Source: Rhodoblastus sp963736175
GTDB lineage: Bacteria > Pseudomonadota > Alphaproteobacteria > Rhizobiales > Beijerinckiaceae
Length of the DNA stretch: 64,000 bases
NCBI GenBank assembly: GCA_963736175.1
Contig: CAVTNU010000040.1
Coordinates: 1 to 64,000 of the forward strand
Direction of reading: 5' to 3'
In this document: positions 5,906-14,936 of the stretch, piece by piece
How the letters are laid out: each line of letters begins with the position of its first letter
Numbering within the stretch: position 1 is the first letter of the stretch
The notes under the pieces: model-generated
The model's input: only the letters and a program-made list of their open reading frames with translations
The model's database searches: none
What the model was told of the DNA's origin: nothing
Made by a program: the position numbers and the translations under genes

Positions 5906-8275
5906 ATGCGTTTGAACGAAGCGCCGGAGAGTCTTCGCGGTTCTGGCGACAGGGAAAAATCTTTGGCGGCCCTGCGTCTTTTGCTGGCGCGCGCCCATGA
6001 CAGGAGCGCCAGGACGAGCGGGCGCGCGTCCTTGCGTTTTACCTTCGGCGCGAAGCGCCTCGACATTCGTCTTGGCGGCGGGCTTTCGCGCGCGGCCCTG
6101 CATGAAGTTTGCGCGCATGGATTTGTCGATTGGCCCGCCGCCGCCGGCTTTTGCGCGGCGCTTGCCCTGCGCGCGGCGCAGGGGCGTCCTGTCGTCTGGG
6201 CGCGCCAAGAGGTTCTCGAGGGCGAGGCCGGGGCTCTCAACGGCGCGGGCTTGCGAGAATTCGGGATCGATCCGGCGCGGCTGATCCTGGTGCGCGCGCC
6301 CAATGCCGAGGCGGTCTTGCGCGCCGGCGTCGAGGCGGCCCGTTGCAAGGCCTTGGGCGCCGCCATTGTCGAGATCTGGGGCGAACCGCGCGCGCTCGAT
6401 CTGACGGCGAGCCTGCGTCTGTCGCGCGCGGCGGAGCAGTCCGGCGCGACCGTTTTTCTCTTGCGCGCGCTCGCCGTGCGGCGCGACGCGCTCTCCCGTC
6501 CGTCCAATAGCGCGGCCGCCTCGCGCTGGCTGGCGCGGGCGCAAAATTCAAGCGGATCCTTGGCCAATGCGCCGGGCGATCCTTGTTTCGCGCTGACGCT
6601 TTTACGCCAGCGCGGGGGCGTCGGCGAAAGTTTTTGGCGGGTGGAGTGGAGCCGTGACCGGCAATCTTTTCAGGAAGCCAACGATATCCTCGCCGCGCCG
6701 CTACCTCAGCCTGTTTCTGCCCTTTCTGTCGACCGATCGGTTGAAGCGGGGAGCGGCGCCGGAGCGCGTTCGGATGAAACGCGGGATGAAGCGCCGCTCG
6801 CTCTGGTGGCGAAACAAGGCGGGACGCAAAGGCTGTACGCGCTGAACGCGGCGGGTTCGCGGCTGGGATTGACGCCGGGCCTCGGTCTTGCCGATGCGCG
6901 CGCGCTTTGCCCGGGCCTGCCGGTTCGCGCCGCCGACCCCACGGGCGACGAAAAAGCCCTGATCGAACTGGCGGGTTTTTGCGAAACCTATACGCCGCTG
7001 GTTGGGTGTGATCCTCCACATGGCTTGACGCTCGACGTTTCCGGCTGCGCGCATTTGTTTGGCGGCGAAGACGCCTTGCGGACGAAAATTCTCGTCGATA
7101 TGGCGCGCCTTGGCCTCACCGCTTGCGCGGCGCTGGCGGGAACGCCCGACGCGGCGCGCGCGCTGGCGCGTTTCGGCGCTATCAGTCCGGCCGGACCGGC
7201 GCCGATCACGGCGATTTTTTTACGGGTCATGTCCGCCTTTACAAAGTTTCGCGCCGACATGCTATCAGACACGATGAGCTTGAACCTGACCTTCATCGTC
7301 GAAGAGGCCGAATCGGGACAAAGGCTCGATCAATTTCTGGCGGCCCGGCCGGAACTTATCGAAGCCAGCCTTTCGCGCACGCGCATTCAGAGCCTGATCG
7401 AAGCCGGCGAGGTCTCGATCGACGGCGCCCCCGCCCCCTCGCCCAAGACCAAGACGCGCGCCGGCCAGAGCGTGACGCTCACGGCGCCGGCGGCGACGCC
7501 CGCCGAGCCCAAGGGCGAGGACATTCCGCTCGCTGTCCGCTTTGAGGACAGCCATCTCATCGTCATCGACAAACCGGCGGGGCTGGTGGTCCATCCCGGC
7601 GCCGGCCACGAGACCGGCACGCTGGTCAACGCCCTGATCGCACATTGCGGCGACAGCCTGTCGGGCGTCGGCGGGGTGAAGCGGCCCGGCATCGTGCATC
7701 GCCTCGACAAGGATACGTCCGGGCTTCTCGTCGTCGCCAAAACCGACGCGGCGCATCACGGCCTCTCGCGCCTGTTCGCCGATCACGGTCGCAAACTCTC
7801 CTTGACGCGCGAATATCTGGCGATCGTCTGGGGCGCGCCCGATCGGCAGGCCGGCGCGATCGACGCGCCGCTCGGCCGCCACGCCACCCAGCGCGAGAAA
7901 ATGGCGGTGGTGTCGGAGGAGCGCGGCCGGCAGGCCGTGACGCATTGGCGTCTCGTCGAGACGTTCGGGCCGAAGAACAAGCCGCTGGCCAGCTTGATCG
8001 TCTGCCGCCTGGAGACCGGACGCACGCATCAGATTCGCGCGCACATGGCCCATATCGGCCATCCGCTGCTTGGCGACAGCGTCTATGGTTCAGGCTTCAA
8101 GACCAAGGCGAAATTGGCGTCCGCCGAGGCGCGGGAAGCGCTGGCCGACTTGAACCGGCAGGCGCTGCACGCCGCCGTCCTCGGTTTCGAACACCCCGTC
8201 ACGCGTGAGGAGCTGATGTTCGAAAGCCAGCCGCCGCAGGATTTCGCCAACATGCTGGCGGCGCTGCGGAACTAA
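5906..8275 (+). CDS. imuA: ImuA reading through an ImuB remnant into RluD (789-residue composite frame)
   Basis: Residues 1 to about 250 match ImuA, the RecA-like partner of the ImuB/DnaE2 mutagenic polymerase complex (FRFTFGAKRLDIRLGGGL-type N-half; LLRQRGGVGESFWRVEW at the C-end). Normally imuA stops near the imuB start. Here the frame has no stop: it runs into ImuB sequence from about residue 290 (PLALVAKQGGTQRLYALNA). It ends ImuB at about residue 425 (DAARALARFG) and enters RluD at residue 457. The fusion arose from a one-base shift in imuB plus a deletion of the rest of imuB. Whether the full composite protein is made is unknown; ATG 5906 has AGGACGGGA upstream. Confidence 0.7.
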   Translation: MRLNEAPESLRGSGDREKSLAALRLLLARAHDRSARTSGRASLRFTFGAKRLDIRLGGGLSRAALHEVCAHGFVDWPAAAGFCAALALRAAQGRPVVWARQEVLEGEAGALNGAGLREFGIDPARLILVRAPNAEAVLRAGVEAARCKALGAAIVEIWGEPRALDLTASLRLSRAAEQSGATVFLLRALAVRRDALSRPSNSAAASRWLARAQNSSGSLANAPGDPCFALTLLRQRGGVGESFWRVEWSRDRQSFQEANDILAAPLPQPVSALSVDRSVEAGSGAGARSDETRDEAPLALVAKQGGTQRLYALNAAGSRLGLTPGLGLADARALCPGLPVRAADPTGDEKALIELAGFCETYTPLVGCDPPHGLTLDVSGCAHLFGGEDALRTKILVDMARLGLTACAALAGTPDAARALARFGAISPAGPAPITAIFLRVMSAFTKFRADMLSDTMSLNLTFIVEEAESGQRLDQFLAARPELIEASLSRTRIQSLIEAGEVSIDGAPAPSPKTKTRAGQSVTLTAPAATPAEPKGEDIPLAVRFEDSHLIVIDKPAGLVVHPGAGHETGTLVNALIAHCGDSLSGVGGVKRPGIVHRLDKDTSGLLVVAKTDAAHHGLSRLFADHGRKLSLTREYLAIVWGAPDRQAGAIDAPLGRHATQREKMAVVSEERGRQAVTHWRLVETFGPKNKPLASLIVCRLETGRTHQIRAHMAHIGHPLLGDSVYGSGFKTKAKLASAEAREALADLNRQALHAAVLGFEHPVTREELMFESQPPQDFANMLAALRN
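6654..7200 (+). pseudogene. imuB: imuB remnant: N-terminal part, frameshifted and truncated
   Basis: ImuB is a catalytically inactive Y-family polymerase homologue bridging ImuA and DnaE2. Its start is visible at GTG 6654 with RRYLSLFLPFLSTDRLKR, overlapping imuA as usual. Between roughly 6745 and 6790 the sequence changes frame (consistent with loss of one base). It continues as PLALVAKQGG, GLTPGLGLADARALCPGLPV and DVSGCAHLFGGED. Similarity stops at about 7190 after ALARFG, so about two thirds of the roughly 500-residue protein is missing. No dnaE2 follows. The SOS mutasome encoded here is therefore broken. Confidence 0.8.
7274..8275 (+). CDS. rluD: RluD-type ribosomal large subunit pseudouridine synthase
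   Basis: Converts uridines in helix 69 of 23S rRNA to pseudouridine. From ATG 7274 it has 333 residues, the usual length. An S4-like domain (GQRLDQFLAARPE...SRTRIQSLIEAGEV) is followed by the catalytic domain with VHRLDKDTSGLL, where Asp is the nucleophile, and GRTHQIRAHMAHIGHPLLGD. The gene is intact, but its natural upstream region has been replaced by the imuAB remnant. It may be expressed from its own weak start region, or from the LexA-controlled promoter as part of the composite frame. Confidence 0.93.
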   Translation: MSLNLTFIVEEAESGQRLDQFLAARPELIEASLSRTRIQSLIEAGEVSIDGAPAPSPKTKTRAGQSVTLTAPAATPAEPKGEDIPLAVRFEDSHLIVIDKPAGLVVHPGAGHETGTLVNALIAHCGDSLSGVGGVKRPGIVHRLDKDTSGLLVVAKTDAAHHGLSRLFADHGRKLSLTREYLAIVWGAPDRQAGAIDAPLGRHATQREKMAVVSEERGRQAVTHWRLVETFGPKNKPLASLIVCRLETGRTHQIRAHMAHIGHPLLGDSVYGSGFKTKAKLASAEAREALADLNRQALHAAVLGFEHPVTREELMFESQPPQDFANMLAALRN

Positions 8276-9928
8276 CTACCTTTGCAGCTTCAGGCCGATC
8301 ATGATGACATTGGCGGTGTAGTCGGACCCCGAGGCGTTCGAGAGCAGACGCTCGTGCGTGAACGAGCCCTTGATGACGACGGATCTCGTCAGATTGTATT
8401 CGACGCGCAGACCTAGATCCATGGTGCGCTGATCGAGATTGCCGCCGACGTAATTGGCGTCGACATAGCTCGCCAGCCCGGTGATCGTCAGATTGCGCAA
8501 CAGGGCGTGGCCGACTTCCAGCGAAGCTTTGCGCGTGATGGTTCCGGAGGCGCCGGCGACGGTCGTTTCGTCGAGCGTGGTCGTGCCGCGCAACGTCACG
8601 GTGGTCAGCGGCGTCGCCGTATAAACCAGTGACGAATCGAAAGTGGCGCCGCGCAAATCCTTCAAACGCGCGTCCTGATAATGGCGATCGGCGTAACCGC
8701 CGGCGATCGAGCCGGTGATGAGACGCGTCAATTCGAAGGTCGAGCCGATCTTGGCGTCGGCGCCCGTCGAGTTGCGCAAATTGCCCAGCGGATCGACCTC
8801 GAAATCATGGACGCGCTGATCCACCGTCGCCTCGATGAAAGGCTTGACGCCGGGCGTCATTTCATAGGCCGCCCTGCCGGTCAGGCCATAGGCGTTGTAA
8901 TTGTAATGCGACAGATCCTGGACCGAACCGTCGGAGAAAGTCGCGTCCTGATTGCCGAAGCGATCGACCGAACCGCGCAATGACATTTCAAGCCGGTTGA
9001 AATTCTGCTGGACGCCCAAGCCGCCGCCAAAGGAATAGATCAACGGACGGCCGCGCAAGGTCGCGGTGGCGACGCCCGGCGTGATGTTCGGCGACGTCGG
9101 ATTTTGCGTATCGAGATTGAACTGCCCGTCGATGTTGATCTTGGTGTCGCGCGTAACGTCGATGCGGCTCGTGAATTTGCCGCCGCCGGTCGGCCGATCG
9201 GCGTTGGAATTTTCAAAATAGTCGTAATAGCCGAGCCGCAGGCTTCCAATCAGCGAATGCCGCGACCAGTCGGACGCGAAATCCGCGCCGCCTTCTTCGT
9301 AGAGGAAGCTCGATCCGCGCAAGAGCGACGAGCCCTTGGGCACGCGATCGGGATTGTCGTCGTAGCCGACATCGCTCTCGAAATACGGTTTGACGCGCAG
9401 CAGGCCGACATCGAGGCCGACCGGGTCGAACGGCTGTTCGTCGGGCCGTTTCGGCGTGCGTCGCTCGATCGAGGGAAGCTGCGCCGTCGTCGGCGACGGC
9501 GGCGGCGGCGGCGCATAGCCGTCCGGCGTCCGCGCGCGCTGCTGGCGACGCGCTTCGGCGGAAGTGGGATAGGGAACCAGCGGCGGCAAGGGCCGCCCGG
9601 TCGTTTTGGGCTTTGCCTTCTTGCCGATGACCAGCGGACGCGGCCGGCCGTAATTGGCCGAGCCTTGGTCGATGCGCGCCGACCGTCCGGCGTCGTCAGG
9701 CGCGGACGCGCTCGGCTGCGTCGGCGGCGCGGTCGCGTCGGGAAGCGGTTCGAGCGTCGTCGGCGGATCGACGTCGCGCAAGACCGGCGCCGCGTCGGGC
9801 GGAGGCGTTTGCGCGCAAAGGCTGGCTGGAGCGCTCAGAAGGCCGACGAGCGCGCTCGAGCAGGCCAGCGCGGCAAGTCCGGCGGGGCCGCGCAAGCGCA
9901 AGAACGTCAGGCGCGAATCGAACGACAA
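8276..9928 (-). CDS. Outer-membrane beta-barrel protein (BBP2-like) with proline-rich N-terminal region
   Basis: 550 residues. A signal peptide (hydrophobic ALACSSALVGLLSAPASLCAQ) is followed by about 130 residues rich in Pro, Ala and Arg. The remaining 370 residues have alternating hydrophobic/polar strands and many Tyr/Asp/Asn, and end in an amphipathic strand (ANVIMIGLKLQR). The sequence PYFESDVGYDDNPDR at the start of the barrel is typical of the outer-membrane beta-barrel family often linked to capsule or exopolysaccharide export. No polysaccharide genes adjoin it, so the role is unassigned. It is convergent with rluD, with which it shares almost no spacer. Confidence 0.78.
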   Translation of the reverse strand: MSFDSRLTFLRLRGPAGLAALACSSALVGLLSAPASLCAQTPPPDAAPVLRDVDPPTTLEPLPDATAPPTQPSASAPDDAGRSARIDQGSANYGRPRPLVIGKKAKPKTTGRPLPPLVPYPTSAEARRQQRARTPDGYAPPPPPSPTTAQLPSIERRTPKRPDEQPFDPVGLDVGLLRVKPYFESDVGYDDNPDRVPKGSSLLRGSSFLYEEGGADFASDWSRHSLIGSLRLGYYDYFENSNADRPTGGGKFTSRIDVTRDTKINIDGQFNLDTQNPTSPNITPGVATATLRGRPLIYSFGGGLGVQQNFNRLEMSLRGSVDRFGNQDATFSDGSVQDLSHYNYNAYGLTGRAAYEMTPGVKPFIEATVDQRVHDFEVDPLGNLRNSTGADAKIGSTFELTRLITGSIAGGYADRHYQDARLKDLRGATFDSSLVYTATPLTTVTLRGTTTLDETTVAGASGTITRKASLEVGHALLRNLTITGLASYVDANYVGGNLDQRTMDLGLRVEYNLTRSVVIKGSFTHERLLSNASGSDYTANVIMIGLKLQR

Positions 9929-10037
9929 ATGGCCCTCGTGAAGCGGCGCGCATGACGCGCAAGGATATCGCTCCAGCGTTAGGCGCTTATGGTTAAAAGA
10001 ACTTTACCAAAGCGTGCGAAAGCCGCCGTCGTCGCAT

Positions 10038-11132
10038 TCAGGCGTCGGCGAGGGCGGGATAATCGATATAGCCCTTGGCGCCGCCACCATAGAACGTCGC
10101 CCGGTCGAATTCGTTGAGCGGCGCGTTTTTCGCCAGCCGTTCGACGAAGTCGGGATTGGCGATGAACGGCCGCCCGAAGGCGATCAGATCGGCGGAGCCG
10201 TCGGCGACGGCCTCGATCGCCATGTCCCGGTCATAGCCGTTATTGGCGATATAGGTCCCGCCGAAGGCCTTGCGGAAGGCCGCCCAATCGAAGGCCGCGA
10301 AGTCGCGCGCGCCCTGCGTCGCGCCCTCGACGGCGTGCAGATAGCCGACGCCGCGTTTGCCGAGTTGTTCGGCGAGATAGAAGAAAACCCCCGTCGGATC
10401 GCTGTCGACCGCGTCATTGGCCGGGCTGACCGGCGACAGTCTGATGCCGACGCGCTTGGCCGGCAAAACCGTCAAAATGGCGTCGACGACTTCCAGCGTC
10501 AGCCGGACCCGGTTTTCGATCGATCCGCCATAGGCGTCCGTTCGATGGTTGGCGCCGTCCTTCTGGAACTGATCGAGCAGATAGCCGTTGGCGGCGTGAA
10601 TTTCGACGCCATCAAACCCGGCGGCGGCGGCGTTCTCGGCGGCGCGGCGATAATCGGCGACGATCCCCGGCAACTCGGAAATCTCCAGCGCGCGCGGCGT
10701 CGAGGTTTCGGCGAAACCCGTTTCGATGAAGGTCTTGGTCTTGGCCGCGATGGCCGAAGGGGCGACCGGCGCGCCGCCGCCCGGCTGCAAAGAGACGTGC
10801 GAAACGCGCCCGACATGCCAGAGCTGAATGAAAATGCGTCCGTTCGCCGCGTGAACGGCGTCGGTCACCTTTTTCCAACCGGCGACCTGTTCGGGCGTGT
10901 AGATGCCGGGCGTCCAGATATAGCCTTGGCCCTGTTGCGAAATCTGCGAGGCTTCGGTGACGATGAGCCCGGCGCCGGCGCGCTGGCGGTAATATTCGAC
11001 ATTGAGGTCGTTGGGCGCGTCCGAACCCTTGGTGGCGCGATTGCGCGTCAACGGCGCCATGACAATGCGATTTTTGAGCGTGATGTCGCCCAGCGTGTAA
11101 GGCTCAAACAATTTTACGTCGGACCGGCTCAT
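10038..11132 (-). CDS. nemA: Old yellow enzyme family alkene reductase (NemA-like)
   Basis: An FMN-dependent NAD(P)H reductase for activated C=C bonds and nitro compounds such as N-ethylmaleimide. The 364 residues form a complete TIM barrel: N-terminal LFEPYTLGDITLKNRIVMAP; the substrate-binding pair in IHAANGYLLDQF (His and Asn); YGGSIENRVRL; C-terminal IANNGYDRDMAIE and LIAFGRPFIANPD, which bind FMN phosphate. It stands alone on the minus strand; no TetR-type nemR is next to it. Substrate in vivo is unknown. Confidence 0.92.
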   Translation of the reverse strand: MSRSDVKLFEPYTLGDITLKNRIVMAPLTRNRATKGSDAPNDLNVEYYRQRAGAGLIVTEASQISQQGQGYIWTPGIYTPEQVAGWKKVTDAVHAANGRIFIQLWHVGRVSHVSLQPGGGAPVAPSAIAAKTKTFIETGFAETSTPRALEISELPGIVADYRRAAENAAAAGFDGVEIHAANGYLLDQFQKDGANHRTDAYGGSIENRVRLTLEVVDAILTVLPAKRVGIRLSPVSPANDAVDSDPTGVFFYLAEQLGKRGVGYLHAVEGATQGARDFAAFDWAAFRKAFGGTYIANNGYDRDMAIEAVADGSADLIAFGRPFIANPDFVERLAKNAPLNEFDRATFYGGGAKGYIDYPALADA

Positions 11133-11292
11133 GAAGCTCTCCTGCGGATTGGCGCCTCACGGAGATAGGCCCGTTGGCGTCCCGCTGAAAGAGGACGCCC
11201 GGACAAAACGCCGTCATGACGCCTTAAAGACCTGTTCCGTCACGTGAATTTTCCCAAAAACAAAACGGCCTTCGGGACCGGCGCGCGGCCTC

Positions 11293-11535
11293 TTACTCCA
11301 TGCCGAGGGCGGAGAGATAGAGCTCGAGAATTTCTTCCTCTTCGCGGCGCTTGTTGTGGTCCTGTTTGCGGATGGAGACCAGTTTGCGCATGATTTTCAC
11401 GTCATAGCCCACGCCCTTGGCTTCGGCGTAAACGTCCTTGATGTCGTCGGCGATCGTCTTCTTTTCCTCTTCGAGACGTTCGATGCGCTCGATGAACGCT
11501 TTGAGGTGACCGGCATCGACGGAATTGGTGCTCAT
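11293..11535 (-). CDS. gapR: GapR nucleoid-associated protein (DUF2312)
   Basis: 80 residues, full family length, dominated by two long helices with heptads (FIERIERLEEEKKTIADDIK, then KIMRKLVSIRKQDHNKRR). In Caulobacter GapR binds overtwisted AT-rich DNA ahead of replication and transcription forks and stimulates topoisomerases. AEAKGVGYDVKIMRK is the most conserved stretch and is intact. It is found almost only in alphaproteobacteria and so supports the taxonomic placement. Confidence 0.93.
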   Translation of the reverse strand: MSTNSVDAGHLKAFIERIERLEEEKKTIADDIKDVYAEAKGVGYDVKIMRKLVSIRKQDHNKRREEEEILELYLSALGME

Positions 11536-11602
11536 AGGGGGCGCCTGCTTGGATTGTCGCGAAGAGATGAAGGCGTTCAGATGGACGAGCCGGACGCGTC
11601 CG

Positions 11603-12415
11603 TCAAGCCGAACTCGTCGCCGTCCGCTTTTTCGTTCGCGACGGCCAGAATTCGATTTTGCCGGTTTCAGGATTGGCGAGAATCGGCGGCAGGATGCGCG
11701 CGAGCCGCCGCGCCCAGACGCTGCGCCCTTGCGGATCGGCGATCAGATCCTGGCGGATTTCGATGAGGGCGCCGGGCAGACCGCGCGATGTGGAAAGCTC
11801 GTACATGGTGTCGCCCTCCAGCGCGCCGTCATAAGGCTCGTTGTCGCCGACGACGAGATCGCCCTCGGCCTTGAGCGCTTCGAAAAGAGGCTGGGCGAGG
11901 CGCGGATCGCCGTCCCACAAAACGCCGACATGCCAAGGCCGCGCCCTGCCCTTCCAGCAAGGGGTGAACGAATGAACGCCGATCAGCGCCGGCGTCAGGC
12001 CGTTCGCCCGTTTCGCCTCGATCAGGCGGGCGCAGGCGTCCCGGTAAGGCCGCCAATAAGTTTCGACGCGGCGTTTGATTTCGTCCGCGTCGATCTTGGC
12101 GTTGCCCGGAATGACGGCGCCGTCGGACAGCGCCATGATCAGCGTCGGATCGTCCTCGCCGCGATTGGGATCGATCAGCAGCCTTGAATAGAGCGCCAGC
12201 GCGGCGCTCGCGCCGGTCAGGGCGGCGAGCTCGGCCGTCACTTCGGCGGCGCCGATGTCATAGGCGATGTGGCGGGCGAAGGCGTCCGGCGGCAGACCGA
12301 GCGAGCCATAGGCCGGCGGCAGCGCGTTGGAGGCGTGATCGCAACACAGGATTAGCCGTTGCGTCGGCGCGCCTTCGATCAATCCGACCGGCTCGAACCC
12401 GTCCGCCTTGCGCAT
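11603..12415 (-). CDS. N-formylglutamate amidohydrolase family protein
   Basis: Member of the HutG/DUF1826-like family of zinc-dependent amidohydrolases. In histidine breakdown the family releases formate from N-formylglutamate. Characteristic stretches are CDHASNALPPAYGSLG, DIGAAEVTAELA, SRLLIDPNRGEDDPTLI, IGVHSFTPCW and a late IEIRQDLI. The frame is open further upstream, but ATG 12415 has AGGGAAGG in front of it and matches the family N-terminus; it gives 270 residues. No other hut genes are nearby, so the histidine pathway link is uncertain. It lies 68 bases upstream of nothing related; gapR is a separate unit. Confidence 0.85.
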   Translation of the reverse strand: MRKADGFEPVGLIEGAPTQRLILCCDHASNALPPAYGSLGLPPDAFARHIAYDIGAAEVTAELAALTGASAALALYSRLLIDPNRGEDDPTLIMALSDGAVIPGNAKIDADEIKRRVETYWRPYRDACARLIEAKRANGLTPALIGVHSFTPCWKGRARPWHVGVLWDGDPRLAQPLFEALKAEGDLVVGDNEPYDGALEGDTMYELSTSRGLPGALIEIRQDLIADPQGRSVWARRLARILPPILANPETGKIEFWPSRTKKRTATSSA

Positions 12416-12623
12416 CCGCGCCCTTCCCTTCGCCGAATTGTTCGCCGATCGAATTTTCGACCCCCGACGTTCAAGCTGGCAAGTCCGGCGAAAACAAGGA
12501 CGGAAGGCGATAAAAAGCGCGCGATCGGGGACGCCGCGCGAAGCCTGTCGACGGCGGCGGGCGAGTCGGTCTAGAAGAATATAGCCGCGCCATGCGGCGC
12601 GAAAACGAGTCCTCGAACGCCCA

Positions 12624-13058
12624 ATGACGCGATTTCCTCCCAAACTGATCCGCTTCTCTTGCGCGCTGGCCGGCCTTTTGGGCCTTTCAGTCGCGCCCGC
12701 GCGCGCCGACTTCCGTCTATGCAACACCACGACGACGCGCGTCAGCATCGCGCTGGCCTATACCAATGGTACGGGCTGGATTTCCGAAGGCTGGTGGAAC
12801 CTGAAGCCCAGCGCCTGCGAAACGCTGCTGCGCGGACCGCTCGCCGCGGAATTTTATTATGTCTACGCGATGGACGAGCGCGGCGGCGAATGGAAGGGCA
12901 AGGCGTTCATGTGCACGCGCGACCGCGAGTTTCGCATCGAAGGCCGCGAGGATTGCTTTGTGCGCGGCTTCGACCGCTCCGGCTTTTTCGAAGTCGACAC
13001 CGGCAAGGACGCCAAGAACTGGACCGTGCAACTGACCGATCCCGGCCAGTCGCACTAA
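12624..13058 (+). CDS. DUF1036 secreted protein
   Basis: 144 residues with a Sec signal peptide (FSCALAGLLGLSVAPARA-D). The mature part begins DFRLCNTTTTRVSIALAY, typical of DUF1036, a small exported family frequent in alphaproteobacteria. Four Cys in the mature part (RLCN, SACETL, FMCTR, EDCFVRG) could form two disulfides. The function of the family is not established. It is convergent with the sterol-desaturase gene, 31 bases away. Confidence 0.85.
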   Translation: MTRFPPKLIRFSCALAGLLGLSVAPARADFRLCNTTTTRVSIALAYTNGTGWISEGWWNLKPSACETLLRGPLAAEFYYVYAMDERGGEWKGKAFMCTRDREFRIEGREDCFVRGFDRSGFFEVDTGKDAKNWTVQLTDPGQSH

Positions 13059-13089
13059 ACCTTCCTAACGCCGGCCTGACGCCTCCGCT

Positions 13090-13911
13090 TCATTCGGCCG
13101 GGACGGTCTGGGAATGGCTCGCGAAGATCCGCTGGAACGGCCAAGCCATTTGCCCGAGCGCCGATTCAGGAATGGCTTCGTCGGCGCCAAGCCGTTCGGG
13201 CTTGCGGGCGGGCAGATAGAAGGTGCCGAACAGCACGTCCCAGAAGGCGAAAATCTCGCCGTAATTTTTATCGCCGCCTTCGTCGACGAAAGTGTGGTGC
13301 CAACGGTGCATGATCGGGCTGACGAAAATCTTGCGCAGCGGCCACAGATCGAATTTCAGATTGGCGTGGACGAAGTAGCCGTAGAGCGCGAAGAACGGGC
13401 CGAGCATGGCGATGGCGCGCGGCGAATAGCCGATCAGGATCACCGGGAAAACGCAAAGCAGGCGTTGAATGATGACGTTCACCGGATGATTGCGCACGGC
13501 CGACAGCCAATCGAGCTCCTCGGGGCTGTGATGGACGGCGTGAAACGGCCAGAACGTGCGGGTGTGCAGCAGCCGGTGGCCGAGATAGCTGAGCAAGTCG
13601 ACGAGGAACAGCGCCTCGATCGCCTGCGCCCACAAGGGCTGATGGCCGATGAAAGCGAAGCCGAGCGCGAACGATCCCGGCTCCGCGCCGACGCCCAGGA
13701 GGGAGCCGAGCGCCAGAGAGGCGTTCGACATCGCGACCGGCGTGAAGGGCAGATAGCAAAGCGGCGGCACGAACCAATAGATCAGATCTGTGCGAAATCC
13801 CTTGCGGACGAATTTTTGCCCGGCGCGCGCCGGCCAGAGGCGTTCCACCGCCGCCATGAACAGGCCAATGACAATAAAGCCCAGGGTGAGTTTGAGCAGT
13901 TCTTTTTCCAT
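13090..13911 (-). CDS. Sterol desaturase / fatty acid hydroxylase family membrane protein
   Basis: An integral membrane di-iron oxygenase of the ERG3/SUR2 group. The clustered histidines are visible as HRLLH, HAVHH and HRWHH, with an extra His in YFVHANLKFD, as required for the di-iron site. There are four to five hydrophobic segments. I choose ATG 13911 (MEKELLKLTLGF); longer starts add a polar non-conserved leader. Family members hydroxylate or desaturate lipids (sterols, hopanoids, carotenoids, ornithine lipids); the substrate here cannot be told. No partner reductase gene is near. Confidence 0.87.
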   Translation of the reverse strand: MEKELLKLTLGFIVIGLFMAAVERLWPARAGQKFVRKGFRTDLIYWFVPPLCYLPFTPVAMSNASLALGSLLGVGAEPGSFALGFAFIGHQPLWAQAIEALFLVDLLSYLGHRLLHTRTFWPFHAVHHSPEELDWLSAVRNHPVNVIIQRLLCVFPVILIGYSPRAIAMLGPFFALYGYFVHANLKFDLWPLRKIFVSPIMHRWHHTFVDEGGDKNYGEIFAFWDVLFGTFYLPARKPERLGADEAIPESALGQMAWPFQRIFASHSQTVPAE

Positions 13912-14129
13912 AGCCGCACACTTTTTAAAAAAATGATTTCCAGGTGAAATGGATACCACGGAGCGCGGCGGAAGACGCTATTCACTTGGCGTAAACCTTA
14001 ATTCTGGGCGTTAAGGACTTTCTTTAATACTTGCGCGTTACTTCGCGCTAAAGCGCCGGCGGGGAGGCGCGGCGATGGACGCGGAATCGCCAATTCAGCA
14101 CATTCCGAACGTCGCGTTCGGCGTGGACA

Positions 14130-14744
14130 TTACGCTGGAAAAAGCCAGGCGACGTAGTGCTTGGAAAACTTGACCGCGAGCATCTCCATTTTTCCGCCCG
14201 CAAGGGAATTGGCGCGCGATTCCGCGCTCGCCGCCATAACGGCGCCAACGATGCCGCCAGCGATCAAGCCGCCGCCGTCGCCGCCCAACGCGGTGAATTC
14301 AGGCCTTGACGCCACAACCTGCCCGGTGCTCGCGTCCACCAGATCGACGGAAGCCGTCATCGCGGAGCCGACGCCGACGACGACCGACGCGCCGGAGCTC
14401 GGAACAATGACGCCCTTGACGAGGACGCGCGCCGTCACCGGGCGGCCACCCTGCATCCGCGCGCCGACTTCACGCAGAAATACCGTCTTGAGGACGCCGG
14501 CGGCGCGCGCGCGTTCGGAGGCCAGAGCGTCGGCCGCGCCAGCGCCCGGCTTCTCTTGCGCGTTCGCCTGCATTTTGTCGCTAGGGTCGGGAAGAGTGAC
14601 GCGCGCGTCCGGCGAGAACGTCACGTCGACGCTTGTCAGCTTCAACCCGCGAAGGCTATCGAGCGACATTTCGGGCTTGGCGACATCGCCGCATCCAGAC
14701 AATGAAAGGGCGGCAAGCGCCGTCAAAATCCATAGAAAACGCAT
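14130..14744 (-). CDS. Lipoprotein of unknown function
   Basis: 204 residues from ATG 14744. The N-terminus MRFLWILTALAALSLSGC has a lipobox (LSGC), so the Cys should be lipid-modified. The mature protein has a region rich in Ala/Gly, with VTARVLVKGVIVPSSG and a Gly-rich hydrophobic patch (LIAGGIVGAVMAAS). The latter resembles a glycine-zipper segment able to insert in a membrane. It lies downstream of the Nudix gene, with a 192-base gap that could carry its own promoter. Family not recognised. Confidence 0.72.
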   Translation of the reverse strand: MRFLWILTALAALSLSGCGDVAKPEMSLDSLRGLKLTSVDVTFSPDARVTLPDPSDKMQANAQEKPGAGAADALASERARAAGVLKTVFLREVGARMQGGRPVTARVLVKGVIVPSSGASVVVGVGSAMTASVDLVDASTGQVVASRPEFTALGGDGGGLIAGGIVGAVMAASAESRANSLAGGKMEMLAVKFSKHYVAWLFPA

Positions 14745-14936
14745 TTTCGTCCTACAATTAACTATAATGGATTGGTTGGAAATTATTTCGCCGTACGAGT
14801 AGCTGGAATTGCCGATTGCCGCAAGCGCGGTTTCGTCCCGAGTATATCTACCTGAGTTGTTCCTGAACTTAACAACAGCCCGACGCAATACGGCCGGGCT
14901 CGCGTTCAGCCATTATAGCTTCGCGCTCCCCCGCCC

